DNA of 64,000 nucleotides from FLUQ01 sp031551515 (GTDB lineage Bacteria > Desulfobacterota > Desulfovibrionia > Desulfovibrionales > Desulfovibrionaceae), in assembly GCA_031551515.1 (NCBI GenBank), contig JAVBNL010000028.1:7077-71076 (forward strand), given 5' to 3'. Position 1 is the stretch's first letter, and each line of letters starts with the position of its first letter. A model generated the notes under the pieces. It saw only the letters and a program-made list of their open reading frames with translations, was not told the origin of the DNA and ran no database searches. Positions 9,774 to 18,336 of this stretch are shown here, one piece after another. Both the position numbers and the translations under genes were made by a program.

Positions 9774-11801
9774 TTAATAGTCGTACCGCAAGCCAAGCCA
9801 GTACGAAGCCCCCGGCAGCGGATAGCCCATGTACGCTTCGTAGTTGACGTTGAACATGTTGCGCACTTCGCCCTTCAGGCTCAGCGTGCCGGCCCCGTCC
9901 CACTTGTGCAGGGTCTGGGTGACGAACAGGTCCACCACGGTCTCGCCGCCCCTGTTCACGGTTTCGCCGTAAGTGGGGCTGCCCATGATATAGTCCTGCT
10001 CCTTGCGGTGGCCGTAATAGGTGGCGCGCAGATCCACATCCAGGCCGATGCCGGGGTGGTTGAACTGCAAACCGTAAGTCAGGTCCATGTTGTTGACGTT
10101 GGGCACCCTGTTCCCTTGCTTGTCTTCATATTTCAGCAGGTAAGTCATGTTGACGTAAGGCCGCAGCATGAAAGACCAGCCGAAAAATTCGCCCACGTCG
10201 TAACTGGCCTGCGCTTCCAGACCCCGGTATTTCACCGTGCCGGAAACGTTGTAGTATTCATAGTCATAGCTGGGAGTCGACCGGGTCAGGATCTTGTCTT
10301 TGTAGTTGGTCCAGAAATAGGTCAGGCCCAGCTTCAACGACTTGTGGTGGATGTCGAAACCCGCGTCCCAGCCCTGGCCCGTTTCCGGTTCAAGATCGGA
10401 ATTGCCTATATAGCGGCCGTACATGCCGCCGTTAAAGCCCAGCAGAGCCTGCGCATCGGGCACGCGGTACGATTCGCCGTAGTTGCCGCGAAAGGTCAGC
10501 CATTGCAGCGGGTTCACGGCAACACCCACGGAAGGGGTGGTATGGCCAAAATCCGTCTCTTCGCCGTTGGTCTTCACATAATACTTGTCATAGCGCAGCC
10601 CGCCGCTGAGAATGAGCAGGTCGTCCCAAAAAGCCAGTTTGGCCAGAATGAAGCCCGCGCCCACGTCATAGGTGCTGGCCTGGGTTTCCAGGTTGTAGTC
10701 GGCCAGGATGCGGGTGCCGTATTTTTGCCAGTCGCCGCCGCCGGTCAGGGTCAGAAAACTCTTGCTGAAGCTCACCTGGCCCTGCGCGCCCTGGTATTCC
10801 GTCTGCGTTTTGCTGTTGGACTTGCCCCACATGGGGTTATAGCCCGGGTCGGTGAAGCGGTAATACATGTCGCCGTGATAATAGCGCGCTTTCCAGTCCA
10901 GGCCCGCGTCTTTGTAGCCGCCATCATACGTGACGTCCACGGAACGGTTGTAGCGGTTGGTGTAGGCTTCGCGGGTAAGATTTTGAAAGTCGCCGGAGCT
11001 GCCCATGTCGTTGCCGTCCACGCCGTGAAGGCTGAACCCGATGCGGTGCTCGTCCAGAAAGCTGAGGCCCGTGTTGAAGCTGTAGCCCACGATGCGGTCA
11101 AAGCCGGTATTGGGGTAGCGCCTGTTGTCGCCGGTTTTGTAATCGTTGGCCGAGGAGTACGTCACCCCGCCGGAAAAATCGACCGGACCGTAAGCCCAGG
11201 CGCCTTCGCCCAGCGCGCGCACGGTATCCCACGAGCCGTAGCCCGCTTCCGCCGTGGCGGAAGGGTCTTTGGTCCCCCGCCGGGTGATGATGTTGATTAC
11301 CCCGCCCACGGCGGAAGAGCCGTACTGCACCGAAGCCGGGCCGCGAATGATCTCGATGCGCTCCACGTTGACCAGGGGGATCATGCCCACGTTGCTGGTG
11401 CCCGTGCGGCGGCCGTCCACCAGCACCAGCACCCCGCCCTGCAAATCGTCGCCGAAAACCGAGCTGCGCATGCCGCGCATGGTCACGCCCGCGGCCGCGT
11501 CGTTGGGGCTGTAAGCGTCGACCTGTATGCCATAGTTGCGCAAGAGGCCGCCCAGGTTCTGATACTGGTTCTTTTTGATCTCTTCCTGCGGGATCACGGT
11601 CATGGCCTGGGTCACGCTGGTGGGCTTTTCAGCCACGCGCCCGGCGGTAACCACCACGGGTTCAAGTTTGGCCGGTTCCTGTTTGGCCGCGCTTTCCGCC
11701 GCGAAGGCGGCAGGGGCGAAGGTGAGGCAGAAAAGCAGAAGAAACATGCCGGTGATGCGAAAAATCATGATGCCCGCCTGAAAGGGTATTGAGGGTTCCA
11801 T
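9774..11801 (-). CDS. btuB: TonB-dependent outer-membrane receptor, probably for cobalamin (BtuB-like)
   Basis: A 675-residue receptor with a cleavable signal (MIFRITGMFLLLFCLTFAPA), a TonB-box region (LEPVVVTAGR), a plug domain (VDAYSPNDAAAGVTMRGMR, VLVDGRR, IEIIRGPASVQYGSSAVGGVINIITRRG) and a beta-barrel ending in the aromatic ASYWLGLRYDY. The family also contains haem and siderophore receptors. The cobalamin assignment rests on the operon: BtuC/D/F-like genes upstream and a cobalamin riboswitch. Start is uncertain: ATG at 11801 lies 18 bases after btuC, while ATG at 11768 begins exactly at the signal peptide; neither has a strong ribosome site. Confidence 0.85.
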   Translation of the reverse strand: MEPSIPFQAGIMIFRITGMFLLLFCLTFAPAAFAAESAAKQEPAKLEPVVVTAGRVAEKPTSVTQAMTVIPQEEIKKNQYQNLGGLLRNYGIQVDAYSPNDAAAGVTMRGMRSSVFGDDLQGGVLVLVDGRRTGTSNVGMIPLVNVERIEIIRGPASVQYGSSAVGGVINIITRRGTKDPSATAEAGYGSWDTVRALGEGAWAYGPVDFSGGVTYSSANDYKTGDNRRYPNTGFDRIVGYSFNTGLSFLDEHRIGFSLHGVDGNDMGSSGDFQNLTREAYTNRYNRSVDVTYDGGYKDAGLDWKARYYHGDMYYRFTDPGYNPMWGKSNSKTQTEYQGAQGQVSFSKSFLTLTGGGDWQKYGTRILADYNLETQASTYDVGAGFILAKLAFWDDLLILSGGLRYDKYYVKTNGEETDFGHTTPSVGVAVNPLQWLTFRGNYGESYRVPDAQALLGFNGGMYGRYIGNSDLEPETGQGWDAGFDIHHKSLKLGLTYFWTNYKDKILTRSTPSYDYEYYNVSGTVKYRGLEAQASYDVGEFFGWSFMLRPYVNMTYLLKYEDKQGNRVPNVNNMDLTYGLQFNHPGIGLDVDLRATYYGHRKEQDYIMGSPTYGETVNRGGETVVDLFVTQTLHKWDGAGTLSLKGEVRNMFNVNYEAYMGYPLPGASYWLGLRYDY

Positions 11802-11819
11802 ACGAAAACCGGTCCGAAA

Positions 11820-12830
11820 TCAAAACATGTCGCCGCCCCGGCTGGAGCGAAACAGGGTCCACAAGAAAAAAGGCCCGCCGATGAGCGAGGTGATAATGCC
11901 CACGGGCATTTCCGCCGGGGCCAGAATCAGGCGGGAAACAAGATCCGCCAAGGTCACGAAGCAGCCGCCCGTGACGAACACGGCGGGCAGCAGACGGCGG
12001 TGGTCCCAGCCCAAAAACATGCGGCAGACGTGAGGCACCATCATGCCCACAAAACCTATGGGCCCGGCCAACGATACCGCCGTGCCCACCATGACCGACG
12101 AGGCCGCGAAGATCATAATTTTCGTGCGTTTGACCGGCACGCCGCGGCTGGCGGCCAGCTCTTCGCCGGCGCAGAGCAGGTCTATTTCCGGCGCCATGCG
12201 CAAAAGGATCAGCGCCCCGGCCAAAACCACAAAGGCCAGGTCCGCCAGGCGCGCCGCCTCCAGGCCCGAGAGCGAACCCATCAGCCAGTGCATGATGCGC
12301 AAGGAGTCTTGCGCCCCGGCAAGGTATTGGATGAGCGCCACCAGGCTGGAAAAGAAAAAGCTGATAACCACCCCGGCCAGCAGCATGACCGTGGTGGAAA
12401 AGCCGCCCTTGGCCTTTGTTATGCCGTAAACCAACGACATGGAAAGCAGCCCCCCGGCCAACGCCGCCATAAGGCTGCCGGAGCTGCCCAAAAAAGAAAG
12501 CCCCGCACCCAGGCCGAAATAGACGGATGCGCCCAGCGCCGCCCCGCTGGAAACCCCCAGGGTGAACGGCGTGGCCAAGGGGTTGCGGAACAGGGCCTGA
12601 AAAGCCATGCCGCTCATGGAAAGGCCGGCCCCGACGAAAAAGGCCGCCACGGTGCGGGGCAGGCGCAGCCGCCAGAATACCTCGGCATCCGGGCTGCCCG
12701 TCTGCCAGATGGCGAACGGCGAGATGGCGCTGATGCCCCAGAAGGCGCTGCACAGCGTCAGGACGAGGCAGAAAATCGCAAGGGCCCAAGGGTTCGCCGC
12801 AACTCGGCGCGCTGTGGTTTTGATGCTCAT
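11820..12830 (-). CDS. btuC: BtuC/FecCD-type ABC transporter permease
   Basis: A 336-residue polytopic membrane protein of the FecCD family. Typical blocks are RLPRTVAAFFVGAGLSMSG, QALFRNPLATPFTLGVSSGA, GVVISFFFSSLV and PIGFVGMMVPH, ending with the usual short LFRSSRGGDMF. It forms the inner-membrane channel with the ATPase encoded 10 bases upstream. The family imports B12, haem or iron-siderophores; the upstream riboswitch argues for cobalamin or related corrinoids. Confidence 0.9.
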   Translation of the reverse strand: MSIKTTARRVAANPWALAIFCLVLTLCSAFWGISAISPFAIWQTGSPDAEVFWRLRLPRTVAAFFVGAGLSMSGMAFQALFRNPLATPFTLGVSSGAALGASVYFGLGAGLSFLGSSGSLMAALAGGLLSMSLVYGITKAKGGFSTTVMLLAGVVISFFFSSLVALIQYLAGAQDSLRIMHWLMGSLSGLEAARLADLAFVVLAGALILLRMAPEIDLLCAGEELAASRGVPVKRTKIMIFAASSVMVGTAVSLAGPIGFVGMMVPHVCRMFLGWDHRRLLPAVFVTGGCFVTLADLVSRLILAPAEMPVGIITSLIGGPFFLWTLFRSSRGGDMF

Positions 12831-12840
12831 GCGCCCGCCC

Positions 12841-13614
12841 TCAATCCGTCAGCACGGCCGTGCGGCCGGTTTTGGGGTGCCGCACGTAAGTGAATTCGTG
12901 GTTATAGGCTGTTTCCAGCACGCCGTTTTCCAACAGGTTCGCGACCTCGCCGAAAAAAAGCTGCCGCCCTTCGCGCAGCACCAGGGCCGCGCCACCGGCC
13001 GCAAGGGGATGATTCAGATCATGGGTCACGACGATCATGGACAGGCCCTGCTCCTGATTCAGGCTGCGCAAGAGGCCGTGCAAATCCGAGGCGTGCCGGG
13101 GGTCCAGAAACGAGGCCGGCTCGTCCAGCAGCATCAGGTCCGCTTCCTGCGCAAGCGCGGCGGCCAGGTAAATCTTTTGGCGTTCCCCGCCGGAAAGGGT
13201 TTTCAGGCCGCGTCCGGCCAGGCTTTCCGTGCCGGTCAGGGTCAGGGCTTTTGTCACCGCCGCGCGGTCCGCCTCTTTGGTGGCCGGGCTCGGCGCGCCG
13301 TAGGGGTAACGGGAAAGACGCAGAAACTCTTCCGCCGTGAAGGGGGGTATCCAGCCGCCCGCCTGGGGCACATAGGAAATAATCTTGGCCAGGTCCCGCT
13401 GGCCGTACTCGTCAAGATTCTTGCCGTTCACGCGGATCTCGCCGGAAGAATGCCCGCCTTCGTGCAGGCGCAGCAGACACTTGAGCAGCGTGGATTTGCC
13501 CGCGCCGTTGGGCCCGATGACAGAGAGATAGCCCCCCCGCGCCAGACCGAAATCAAGGCCTTGCAGCACCGGTTTGCCGTTGAAGGCGAAGGAAAGGTTG
13601 CGTACGTGCAGCAT
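12841..13614 (-). CDS. btuD: ABC transporter ATPase of the B12/iron-siderophore type (BtuD-like)
   Basis: A 257-residue ATP-binding subunit. Walker A is GPNGAGKST, the signature is LSGGERQKIYLA, Walker B is ADLMLLDEP and the switch histidine lies in VVTHDLNHP. The order and spacing fit FepC/BtuD-type importers. It lies 10 bases from the permease gene and 12 bases after the binding-protein gene, within one minus-strand operon. Confidence 0.92.
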   Translation of the reverse strand: MLHVRNLSFAFNGKPVLQGLDFGLARGGYLSVIGPNGAGKSTLLKCLLRLHEGGHSSGEIRVNGKNLDEYGQRDLAKIISYVPQAGGWIPPFTAEEFLRLSRYPYGAPSPATKEADRAAVTKALTLTGTESLAGRGLKTLSGGERQKIYLAAALAQEADLMLLDEPASFLDPRHASDLHGLLRSLNQEQGLSMIVVTHDLNHPLAAGGAALVLREGRQLFFGEVANLLENGVLETAYNHEFTYVRHPKTGRTAVLTD

Positions 13615-13626
13615 GAAGTCCTCAAA

Positions 13627-14511
13627 CTACAGCGAAGGGTGAAAAGCCTTCGATAATAACGCTAACGTATTCACAAAACGCGGGCCCGGCACGGTGTGCG
13701 CCTGGTCCGTCAGCACAAAGACGCGGCCCGTCTTCACCGCGCTGACCGAAGACAGGCTTTGCCAGTCGCGGCGGGCTCCTTCCGGGTTCGACCCGCCGGG
13801 AATGACCTCGACGATAACCTCAGGGTCAAGAAACAGTATGGCCTCACGCGACAGGCGGGGAAAAGGCAGATTGCCCGTGTACGCATTTTGCCCGCCCGCT
13901 GCCTTGATCAACTCGCTGTAAAAGCCGTCATGGCCCACCACGTTGATTTCGGTGATGCCGCCGGATTCAAGATCCGCGCGCATGACCGCAAAGAGCACTC
14001 GGGGCCGCGTTTTTCCTTCCGCTGCGGCTTTCGCTTTCGCCAGCGCCCGCTCCAGCCCGGCGCGCAGCGCCTGCGCCTGCGCCTCGTGCCCCGTGTCTTT
14101 GCCCAGCAGGGTTATGGTGCGCAAAAGGCCGGGAAGGGAAAGCGTATCAAGCATCAGCACGGGCAGGCCCATGCGTTCCAGATACATTCTGTCGCGCACG
14201 CGGTCTTCGGGCAGCACCACCAGGTCCGGCCGCGCGCGCAGCACGCCCTCGAAATTGACCTCGCCGAATCCCGCCACATGCGGCAGGCGCGCCGCTTCCG
14301 GCGGGTAGGCGCAATAGCGCGTGACCCCGACCACGGAAGGGCCCAGGCCCAGGGCGAACAGCGTTTCGGTGATGCCCGGCGCCAAGGATACGATGCGCTG
14401 CGGCGCGGCGGGCGGCGCGGGCGGACGGCTGATGCTGTCCAGAGCGCGGTGCGAAACCGCCGCCAGGACGAACAACATGCCCAAAATACAAAAAAACCGC
14501 CGCCTCGACAT
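13627..14511 (-). CDS. btuF: Periplasmic cobalamin-binding protein (BtuF-like)
   Basis: About 294 residues with a signal-anchor-like start (RRRFFCILGMLFVLAAVS) and a type III periplasmic binding fold: RIVSLAPGITETLFALGLG, VGVTRYCAYPPEA, RARPDLVVLPEDR and LSREAILFLDPEVIVEV. It delivers substrate to BtuCD. It is the first gene of the operon, following a cobalamin riboswitch and terminator. The ATG at 14511 is preferred; AAGGA sits about 13 bases upstream, which is long, so the exact start is uncertain. Confidence 0.87.
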   Translation of the reverse strand: MSRRRFFCILGMLFVLAAVSHRALDSISRPPAPPAAPQRIVSLAPGITETLFALGLGPSVVGVTRYCAYPPEAARLPHVAGFGEVNFEGVLRARPDLVVLPEDRVRDRMYLERMGLPVLMLDTLSLPGLLRTITLLGKDTGHEAQAQALRAGLERALAKAKAAAEGKTRPRVLFAVMRADLESGGITEINVVGHDGFYSELIKAAGGQNAYTGNLPFPRLSREAILFLDPEVIVEVIPGGSNPEGARRDWQSLSSVSAVKTGRVFVLTDQAHTVPGPRFVNTLALLSKAFHPSL

Positions 14512-14542
14512 ACCTTCTTGCCTGTCCTTGCCGTTTCGGCAC

Positions 14543-14577
14543 AAAAAAAAGCGGACCGCCTCGCCGAGGGGGTCCGC
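14543..14577 (-). terminator. Intrinsic terminator acting as riboswitch expression platform (btu operon)
   Basis: On the minus strand GCGGACC and GGTCCGC form a stem around an internal C/G-rich loop and are followed by eight T residues. It lies between the aptamer and the btuF start, where a transcription-attenuation platform is expected. When cobalamin is bound, this hairpin would end transcription of the uptake operon. Confidence 0.85.
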
Positions 14578-14640
14578 AATACCGTTTTCATTGCAGAGCG
14601 ATTCCCGGCCGTGCCACGAGCCGGTAATCCGTAAGGGTGA

Positions 14641-14811
14641 AAGGCAGGTCTTCTGGCTTCCGGATCAAGCGACTCTCCCGCGCCTTCCCATTACGTTGAA
14701 CAGTGGCGTTATGCGGGCAATCTTTCCGGTTACAGCGGCGGGTCCGCGACGGATTCGCACCGTCTTCCCTTTCCGCGAAAGCGTCATGCGCTTCGCGTAC
14801 CTTCCGGGCTG
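14641..14811 (-). promoter_or_regulatory. Cobalamin riboswitch controlling B12 uptake operon
   Basis: The minus strand carries the conserved cobalamin aptamer blocks in order: GGGAAGACGGTGCGAATCC, GCGGACCCGCCGCTGTAACC, GCCACTG, GGGAAGG and the closing AGCCAGAAGACCTGCC. A promoter lies just upstream and a terminator just downstream. It should sense adenosylcobalamin and shut off btuF-btuD-btuC-btuB-tonB. Confidence 0.95.
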
Positions 14812-14840
14812 AACATAGTGGAAGCGGCGCGGGGCGTCAA
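14812..14840 (-). promoter_or_regulatory. Sigma-70 promoter of the btu operon
   Basis: Minus strand: -35 TTGACG (14840-14835), 17-base spacer, -10 TATGTT (14817-14812). Transcription would begin at the 5' edge of the aptamer. Confidence 0.6.
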
Positions 14841-14870
14841 CATCATGATGTTTCTTGACATTTCATGATG
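14841..14870. promoter_or_regulatory. Probable autoregulatory operator/promoter of the toxin-antitoxin pair
   Basis: Two TCATGATG copies begin at 14843 and 14863, exactly 20 bases apart, and flank a TTGACA (14855-14860). Each core TCATGA is itself a palindrome. The spacing of two helical turns is what a ribbon-helix-helix antitoxin dimer pair would need. It lies 31 bases upstream of the antitoxin and abuts the divergent btu promoter. Confidence 0.5.
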
Positions 14871-14901
14871 AAGGATTACGCTGTATGCGAAGAGGTCAGC
14901 C

Positions 14902-15141
14902 ATGCGAACCCTATCCAGTCAAAAAAAAGTCAAATTCGCTACCCAGGCCGACCCGGAAGTGCTCGCCGCGCTGCGGGACATGGCCGGACAGGAAGGCAGG
15001 CAATTGCAGGCGCTGGTGGACGAGGCTCTGCGGCAGTACATCGAGCAGAAGCGCGGCAATGCCCCGCGTCGGCTGGTCGTGCGGGCGCTGCAAAACAGCA
15101 TGGCCCAGTATGACGCCCTGTATCGCGAGCTTTCCAAGTGA
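14902..15141 (+). CDS. Ribbon-helix-helix antitoxin of a Doc-type toxin
   Basis: A 79-residue protein. The N-terminal strand and two helices (KVKFATQADPEVLAALRDMA, then RQLQALVDEALRQYIEQ) look like a CopG/Arc-type DNA-binding fold. The C-terminal tail (about 50-79) would wrap the toxin. Its stop overlaps the toxin GTG, typical of antitoxin-first pairs. It is expected to neutralise the toxin and repress the shared promoter. It does not resemble Phd, the classical partner of Doc. Confidence 0.8.
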   Translation: MRTLSSQKKVKFATQADPEVLAALRDMAGQEGRQLQALVDEALRQYIEQKRGNAPRRLVVRALQNSMAQYDALYRELSK

Positions 15142-15518
15142 GAGAGTATGTAAGCTCGACGGAAATCCTGTTTCTGCACCACGCGCTGCTTGAGCGGTAC
15201 GGCGGCGCGCCGGGCGTTCGCGATATGGGCGCGGTGGAAGCGGCCGTGTTCCGCCCGCAGTGCGGCTATTACGATAGCATTGCGGAAGAGGCCGCCGCTT
15301 TGCTTGAAAGCTTGCTCATGGGCCACCCTTTTGTGGACGGCAACAAGCGCGTGGCCTTTGCCGCCTGCGACGTGTTTTTGCGCATCAACGGCCAACGGCT
15401 GCAAGCGGAGCCAATGTGGCTTTTTCAGCGCATGATGGCCTGGATCGACTGCCGCGAAGAGCGTTTCGAGACTATTCTGCGGGATATTGAAACTTGCATT
15501 GCCGAAAACGAAGAATGA
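15138..15518 (+). CDS. doc: Doc/Fic-family toxin
   Basis: A 126-residue death-on-curing type protein. The Fic-fold active-site motif is HPFVDGNKRVAF, with catalytic H and a terminal NKR as in Doc rather than the GNGR of AMP-transferases. Other family blocks are HALLERYGGAPGVRD and EEAAALLESLL. Doc toxins phosphorylate EF-Tu and halt translation; whether this one does is inferred from the motif. It starts with GTG overlapping the antitoxin stop. Confidence 0.9.
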   Translation: MREYVSSTEILFLHHALLERYGGAPGVRDMGAVEAAVFRPQCGYYDSIAEEAAALLESLLMGHPFVDGNKRVAFAACDVFLRINGQRLQAEPMWLFQRMMAWIDCREERFETILRDIETCIAENEE

Positions 15519-15548
15519 CAAGCCATCTGTAAAAACGCGGAGGCAAAT

Positions 15549-15797
15549 ATGGATTTTTTCGGCCCCCTGGTCGCCACGTTCATCACCCTTGTGCCCGTTC
15601 TGCTTGTTTTTCTCCTTATACGGGCGCTTGTTCTCTGGTATTGGAAAGTTAACGATGCGCTGCATATGCTGGAATGGCAGAAGAATCTTCTGGAACGGAA
15701 CAGAGAGCAGAATATCGAGATTATCCGGTTGTTACGAAAAATCGCAGGCGAAGAAAGCCCACAAGGAGAGCAAAAGGAAACGCCCAGCGAACCCTGA
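15549..15797 (+). CDS. Small single-pass membrane protein, unknown function
   Basis: An 82-residue protein with a hydrophobic segment (VATFITLVPVLLVFLLIRALVL, split here as residues about 8-29). A charged, probably helical cytoplasmic tail follows (LEWQKNLLERNREQNIEII, residues about 41-59). GGAGG lies 7 bases before the ATG. It is 30 bases downstream of the toxin gene and could be cotranscribed, but nothing links it to the toxin. I do not recognise the family. Confidence 0.65.
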   Translation: MDFFGPLVATFITLVPVLLVFLLIRALVLWYWKVNDALHMLEWQKNLLERNREQNIEIIRLLRKIAGEESPQGEQKETPSEP

Positions 15798-15854
15798 AAC
15801 ACAGCGCATCGATATTCCCTGTGTCGGAGCCTTTCAGGGCGAAAACCGTTCTGC

Positions 15855-16595
15855 CTAAGCCCGTCCCGTTGCCAGGGCAACGGCCCAGTCCGGCCTGCCG
15901 TTCCGTTCGGCCAGTTGCGCGGCCGCCTGCCAGTCATAGGGCACGCGGATATGTTCCACCCGCCAGGAAGCGCCGCTTTTTGCAACTATGGCGAAGACCG
16001 CGTGCGGCGCGCCCGACTCCATGACATGCGGCACGGGCGATTCGGCCCGGTACGCGGGCAGGCCCACGCTGCCGGGGTTCACGACCAGAGCGCCGCCGGG
16101 CAGATATGCCGCGCGCGGCATATGGCTGTGCCCGCAGAGCACAAGTTTCTGTTTTATGCCTTCGACCGCCTTGGCGATGGCGGCCGTGTGCCGTAAAGCG
16201 CCGCCTCCCCGGCTCGCATCTTCCAGCAGGTATTCGGTGTCGGATGCGGGCGAGCCGTGGCAGGCAAAAACATCCGCATCGACAAAGGTTGCGGGCAGGT
16301 TCTTGATCCAATCCAGCGCCTTTTGCGGCAGGCATTGCAGCGTATAGGCCACAGTGGGATTTCCCCGCGCATCCTCAAGCAAGATCCTGTCGCCGTTACC
16401 CGCGATATGCCTGATGCTGCCGGAAGAGCGCCGCAAACGATCATACGCGCCGCAAGGGTCAAGCGGACCGTACAACGTATCGCCTAAATTGATGATTTCC
16501 GTCACGCCCCGGCGGGCGATTTCCGCCAGCACGGCCTCAAGGGCAAGACTATTTCCGTGGATATCCGAAACAAGAGCCAGGGTTCTTTCATGCAT
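15855..16595 (-). CDS. Calcineurin-like metallophosphoesterase
   Basis: About 246 residues. The dinuclear metal motifs of the YfcE/MJ0936 group are present: VSDIHGNSLALEAVL, NLGDTLYGP, GNGD, VLCGHSHMPRA and VVNPGSVGLPA. The substrate in this group is usually a phosphodiester such as a cyclic nucleotide, but cannot be named from sequence. The start at 16595 has GGAGG 9 bases upstream, while the longer frame (to 16691) does not. It is divergently transcribed from bcp. Confidence 0.88.
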   Translation of the reverse strand: MHERTLALVSDIHGNSLALEAVLAEIARRGVTEIINLGDTLYGPLDPCGAYDRLRRSSGSIRHIAGNGDRILLEDARGNPTVAYTLQCLPQKALDWIKNLPATFVDADVFACHGSPASDTEYLLEDASRGGGALRHTAAIAKAVEGIKQKLVLCGHSHMPRAAYLPGGALVVNPGSVGLPAYRAESPVPHVMESGAPHAVFAIVAKSGASWRVEHIRVPYDWQAAAQLAERNGRPDWAVALATGRA

Positions 16596-16720
16596 GGCAG
16601 TTTCCTCCAACGAAAACATACGGGTACAGAAGCGGGAGGAAAAGTCCAGATATTCTATATCGCTCGTTACGTCGACAAACGGACGAAGCATGCCTATTGT
16701 ATCGGAAAAGGAGTTCCCCC

Positions 16721-17191
16721 ATGCTTGCAGCGCACTCCCCTTTCCCGGCCTTTGCCCTGTCCGACCAAGACGGAAGCGTCCGCTCGGCCAAAAACTACGC
16801 GGGCAAATGGCTGGTCATCTATTTTTACCCCAAAGACAACACCAGCGGCTGCTCTAACGAAGCCACCGACTTCGCCGCCCTGAACGACGATTTCGCCGCG
16901 AAAAAAGCGGCCGTCATCGGAGTCAGCGCGGATTCGGTCAAAAGCCACAAGAACTTCGCCACCAAGCTGAACCTGCCTTTCCGCCTGCTCAGCGACCCGG
17001 AACACGCCCTGCTTGAAGCCTGCGGCGTGTGGCAAAAAAAGAAAATGGCCGGGCGCGAATACATGGGCATCGTGCGCAGCACCTTCCTGATCGACCCGGA
17101 AGGGGCCGTGCGCGCCGTGTGGCCCAAGGTTTCCGTTGCCGGGCACGCCCGCGACGTGCTTTCCACCCTGACGGACCTGCAACGGGCCTGA
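16721..17191 (+). CDS. bcp: Thiol peroxidase / peroxiredoxin of the BCP (PrxQ) group
   Basis: About 156 residues. The peroxidatic cysteine lies in FYPKDNTSGCSNEATDF and the arginine in GIVRSTFLIDPEG. A second cysteine appears in LLEACGVWQKKK rather than in the usual position five residues after the first. It reduces H2O2 or alkyl peroxides using thioredoxin, a useful defence in an anaerobe. GGAG precedes the ATG at 16721. It is followed after 17 bases by rtcB. Confidence 0.92.
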   Translation: MLAAHSPFPAFALSDQDGSVRSAKNYAGKWLVIYFYPKDNTSGCSNEATDFAALNDDFAAKKAAVIGVSADSVKSHKNFATKLNLPFRLLSDPEHALLEACGVWQKKKMAGREYMGIVRSTFLIDPEGAVRAVWPKVSVAGHARDVLSTLTDLQRA

Positions 17192-17208
17192 AATAAGGCG
17201 GCCGCGCT

Positions 17209-18312
17209 GTGGAACACGACAAGCTCGCCCTGACCCTGCCCTGGGAAGCCATCGATCTTTCGGCGCAGCAGCAGATCATCAAGACCCTGCACATGCCGGA
17301 GCTGATTCGACTTGCCGTCATGCCCGACGTGCACGCGGGCTACGATCTGTGCATCGGCGGGGTGGCGCTGCTGCGCGATGCGGTCTCTCCTTCTTTCGTG
17401 GGCTATGACATCGGCTGCGGCATGTGCCATGTGAATACGGGCAAAAGCCCCGGTGAGCTGAACCTGGACAGCGCCAAGGCCAAAGAAGCCCTGTTCGCCG
17501 ATCTGCAACGCCGCATCCCGGCCGGGGTGGGCAAGGGCCACAAACTGGATACGGATATCGATTTTGACAGCGCCGGTGGCGACAAAAACCTGAACGCCAA
17601 GGTCAGGCAGAACATACCCCGCCAGCTCGCCACCCTGGGCAGCGGCAACCATTTTCTGGAAATCGGCGTCAATGCGCAAAATGAAGTGGGCGTAACCATC
17701 CATTCCGGTTCGCGCCGCTGCGGCTATGACATCGCATCACACTACATGAAAAAACGGCGGCTCATGCCGCTCGCATCCGATCTGGGCCGGGCCTATCTGG
17801 AGGATATGGACTGGGGCCTCGCCTTTGCCCTGGAAAACCGCCGCCTGATGCTGGAGCAGGCTCTGGCCGCCCTGGGCTTTTCCGCCCAGGCCGCGCGGAA
17901 ATTTTTCGCTTCCCCCGCCTTCATCAACGAGACCCACAACCACGCGCTGGTCACGGCCAAAGGCGTGCTGCACCGCAAAGGGGCTACCGCCGCGGAACAA
18001 AGGCAGATGGGCGTCATACCCGCCAACCAGCGAGACGGGGTCTATATCACCAAGGGCCTCGGCAACAAAGCGTTCCTTTCTTCCGCCTCGCACGGCGCGG
18101 GCCGCGCGCTGGCCCGCAAGCAGGCGGCCGCCGCCGGCGATGTGGCGCAACTGAAAAAAGCCATGACCGGCATCGTCTGTCGCACGGATGCCGCCATTTT
18201 GGATGAAGCGCCCTGGGCCTATAAAGACATCGGCCCGGTGCTGGCCGCCCAGAACGGCATTCTCGTCGACGTGCTGGACCATTTCAAACCGCTGGTGGTG
18301 CTGAAAGGCTGA
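17209..18312 (+). CDS. rtcB: RtcB-family RNA ligase
   Basis: A 367-residue protein starting at GTG. Metal-binding and catalytic motifs are MPDVHAGYDLCIGGVA, VGYDIGCGM (cysteine ligand), LGSGNHFLE, IHSGSRRCG and, near residue 295, the guanylylated histidine in ASHGAGRALA. It joins RNA 2',3'-cyclic phosphate ends to 5'-OH ends using GTP and Mn2+. It is shorter than the E. coli enzyme (about 408 residues). No RtcA or archease neighbour and no sigma-54 RtcR regulator is present here. Confidence 0.93.
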   Translation: MEHDKLALTLPWEAIDLSAQQQIIKTLHMPELIRLAVMPDVHAGYDLCIGGVALLRDAVSPSFVGYDIGCGMCHVNTGKSPGELNLDSAKAKEALFADLQRRIPAGVGKGHKLDTDIDFDSAGGDKNLNAKVRQNIPRQLATLGSGNHFLEIGVNAQNEVGVTIHSGSRRCGYDIASHYMKKRRLMPLASDLGRAYLEDMDWGLAFALENRRLMLEQALAALGFSAQAARKFFASPAFINETHNHALVTAKGVLHRKGATAAEQRQMGVIPANQRDGVYITKGLGNKAFLSSASHGAGRALARKQAAAAGDVAQLKKAMTGIVCRTDAAILDEAPWAYKDIGPVLAAQNGILVDVLDHFKPLVVLKG

Positions 18313-18336
18313 AAGGCGTTCGTAACACCGGCGCTT

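Noticed and set aside
9702..11792. A 696-codon plus-strand frame opposite the receptor gene
   Set aside because: It mirrors btuB and has no recognisable domain or ribosome site.
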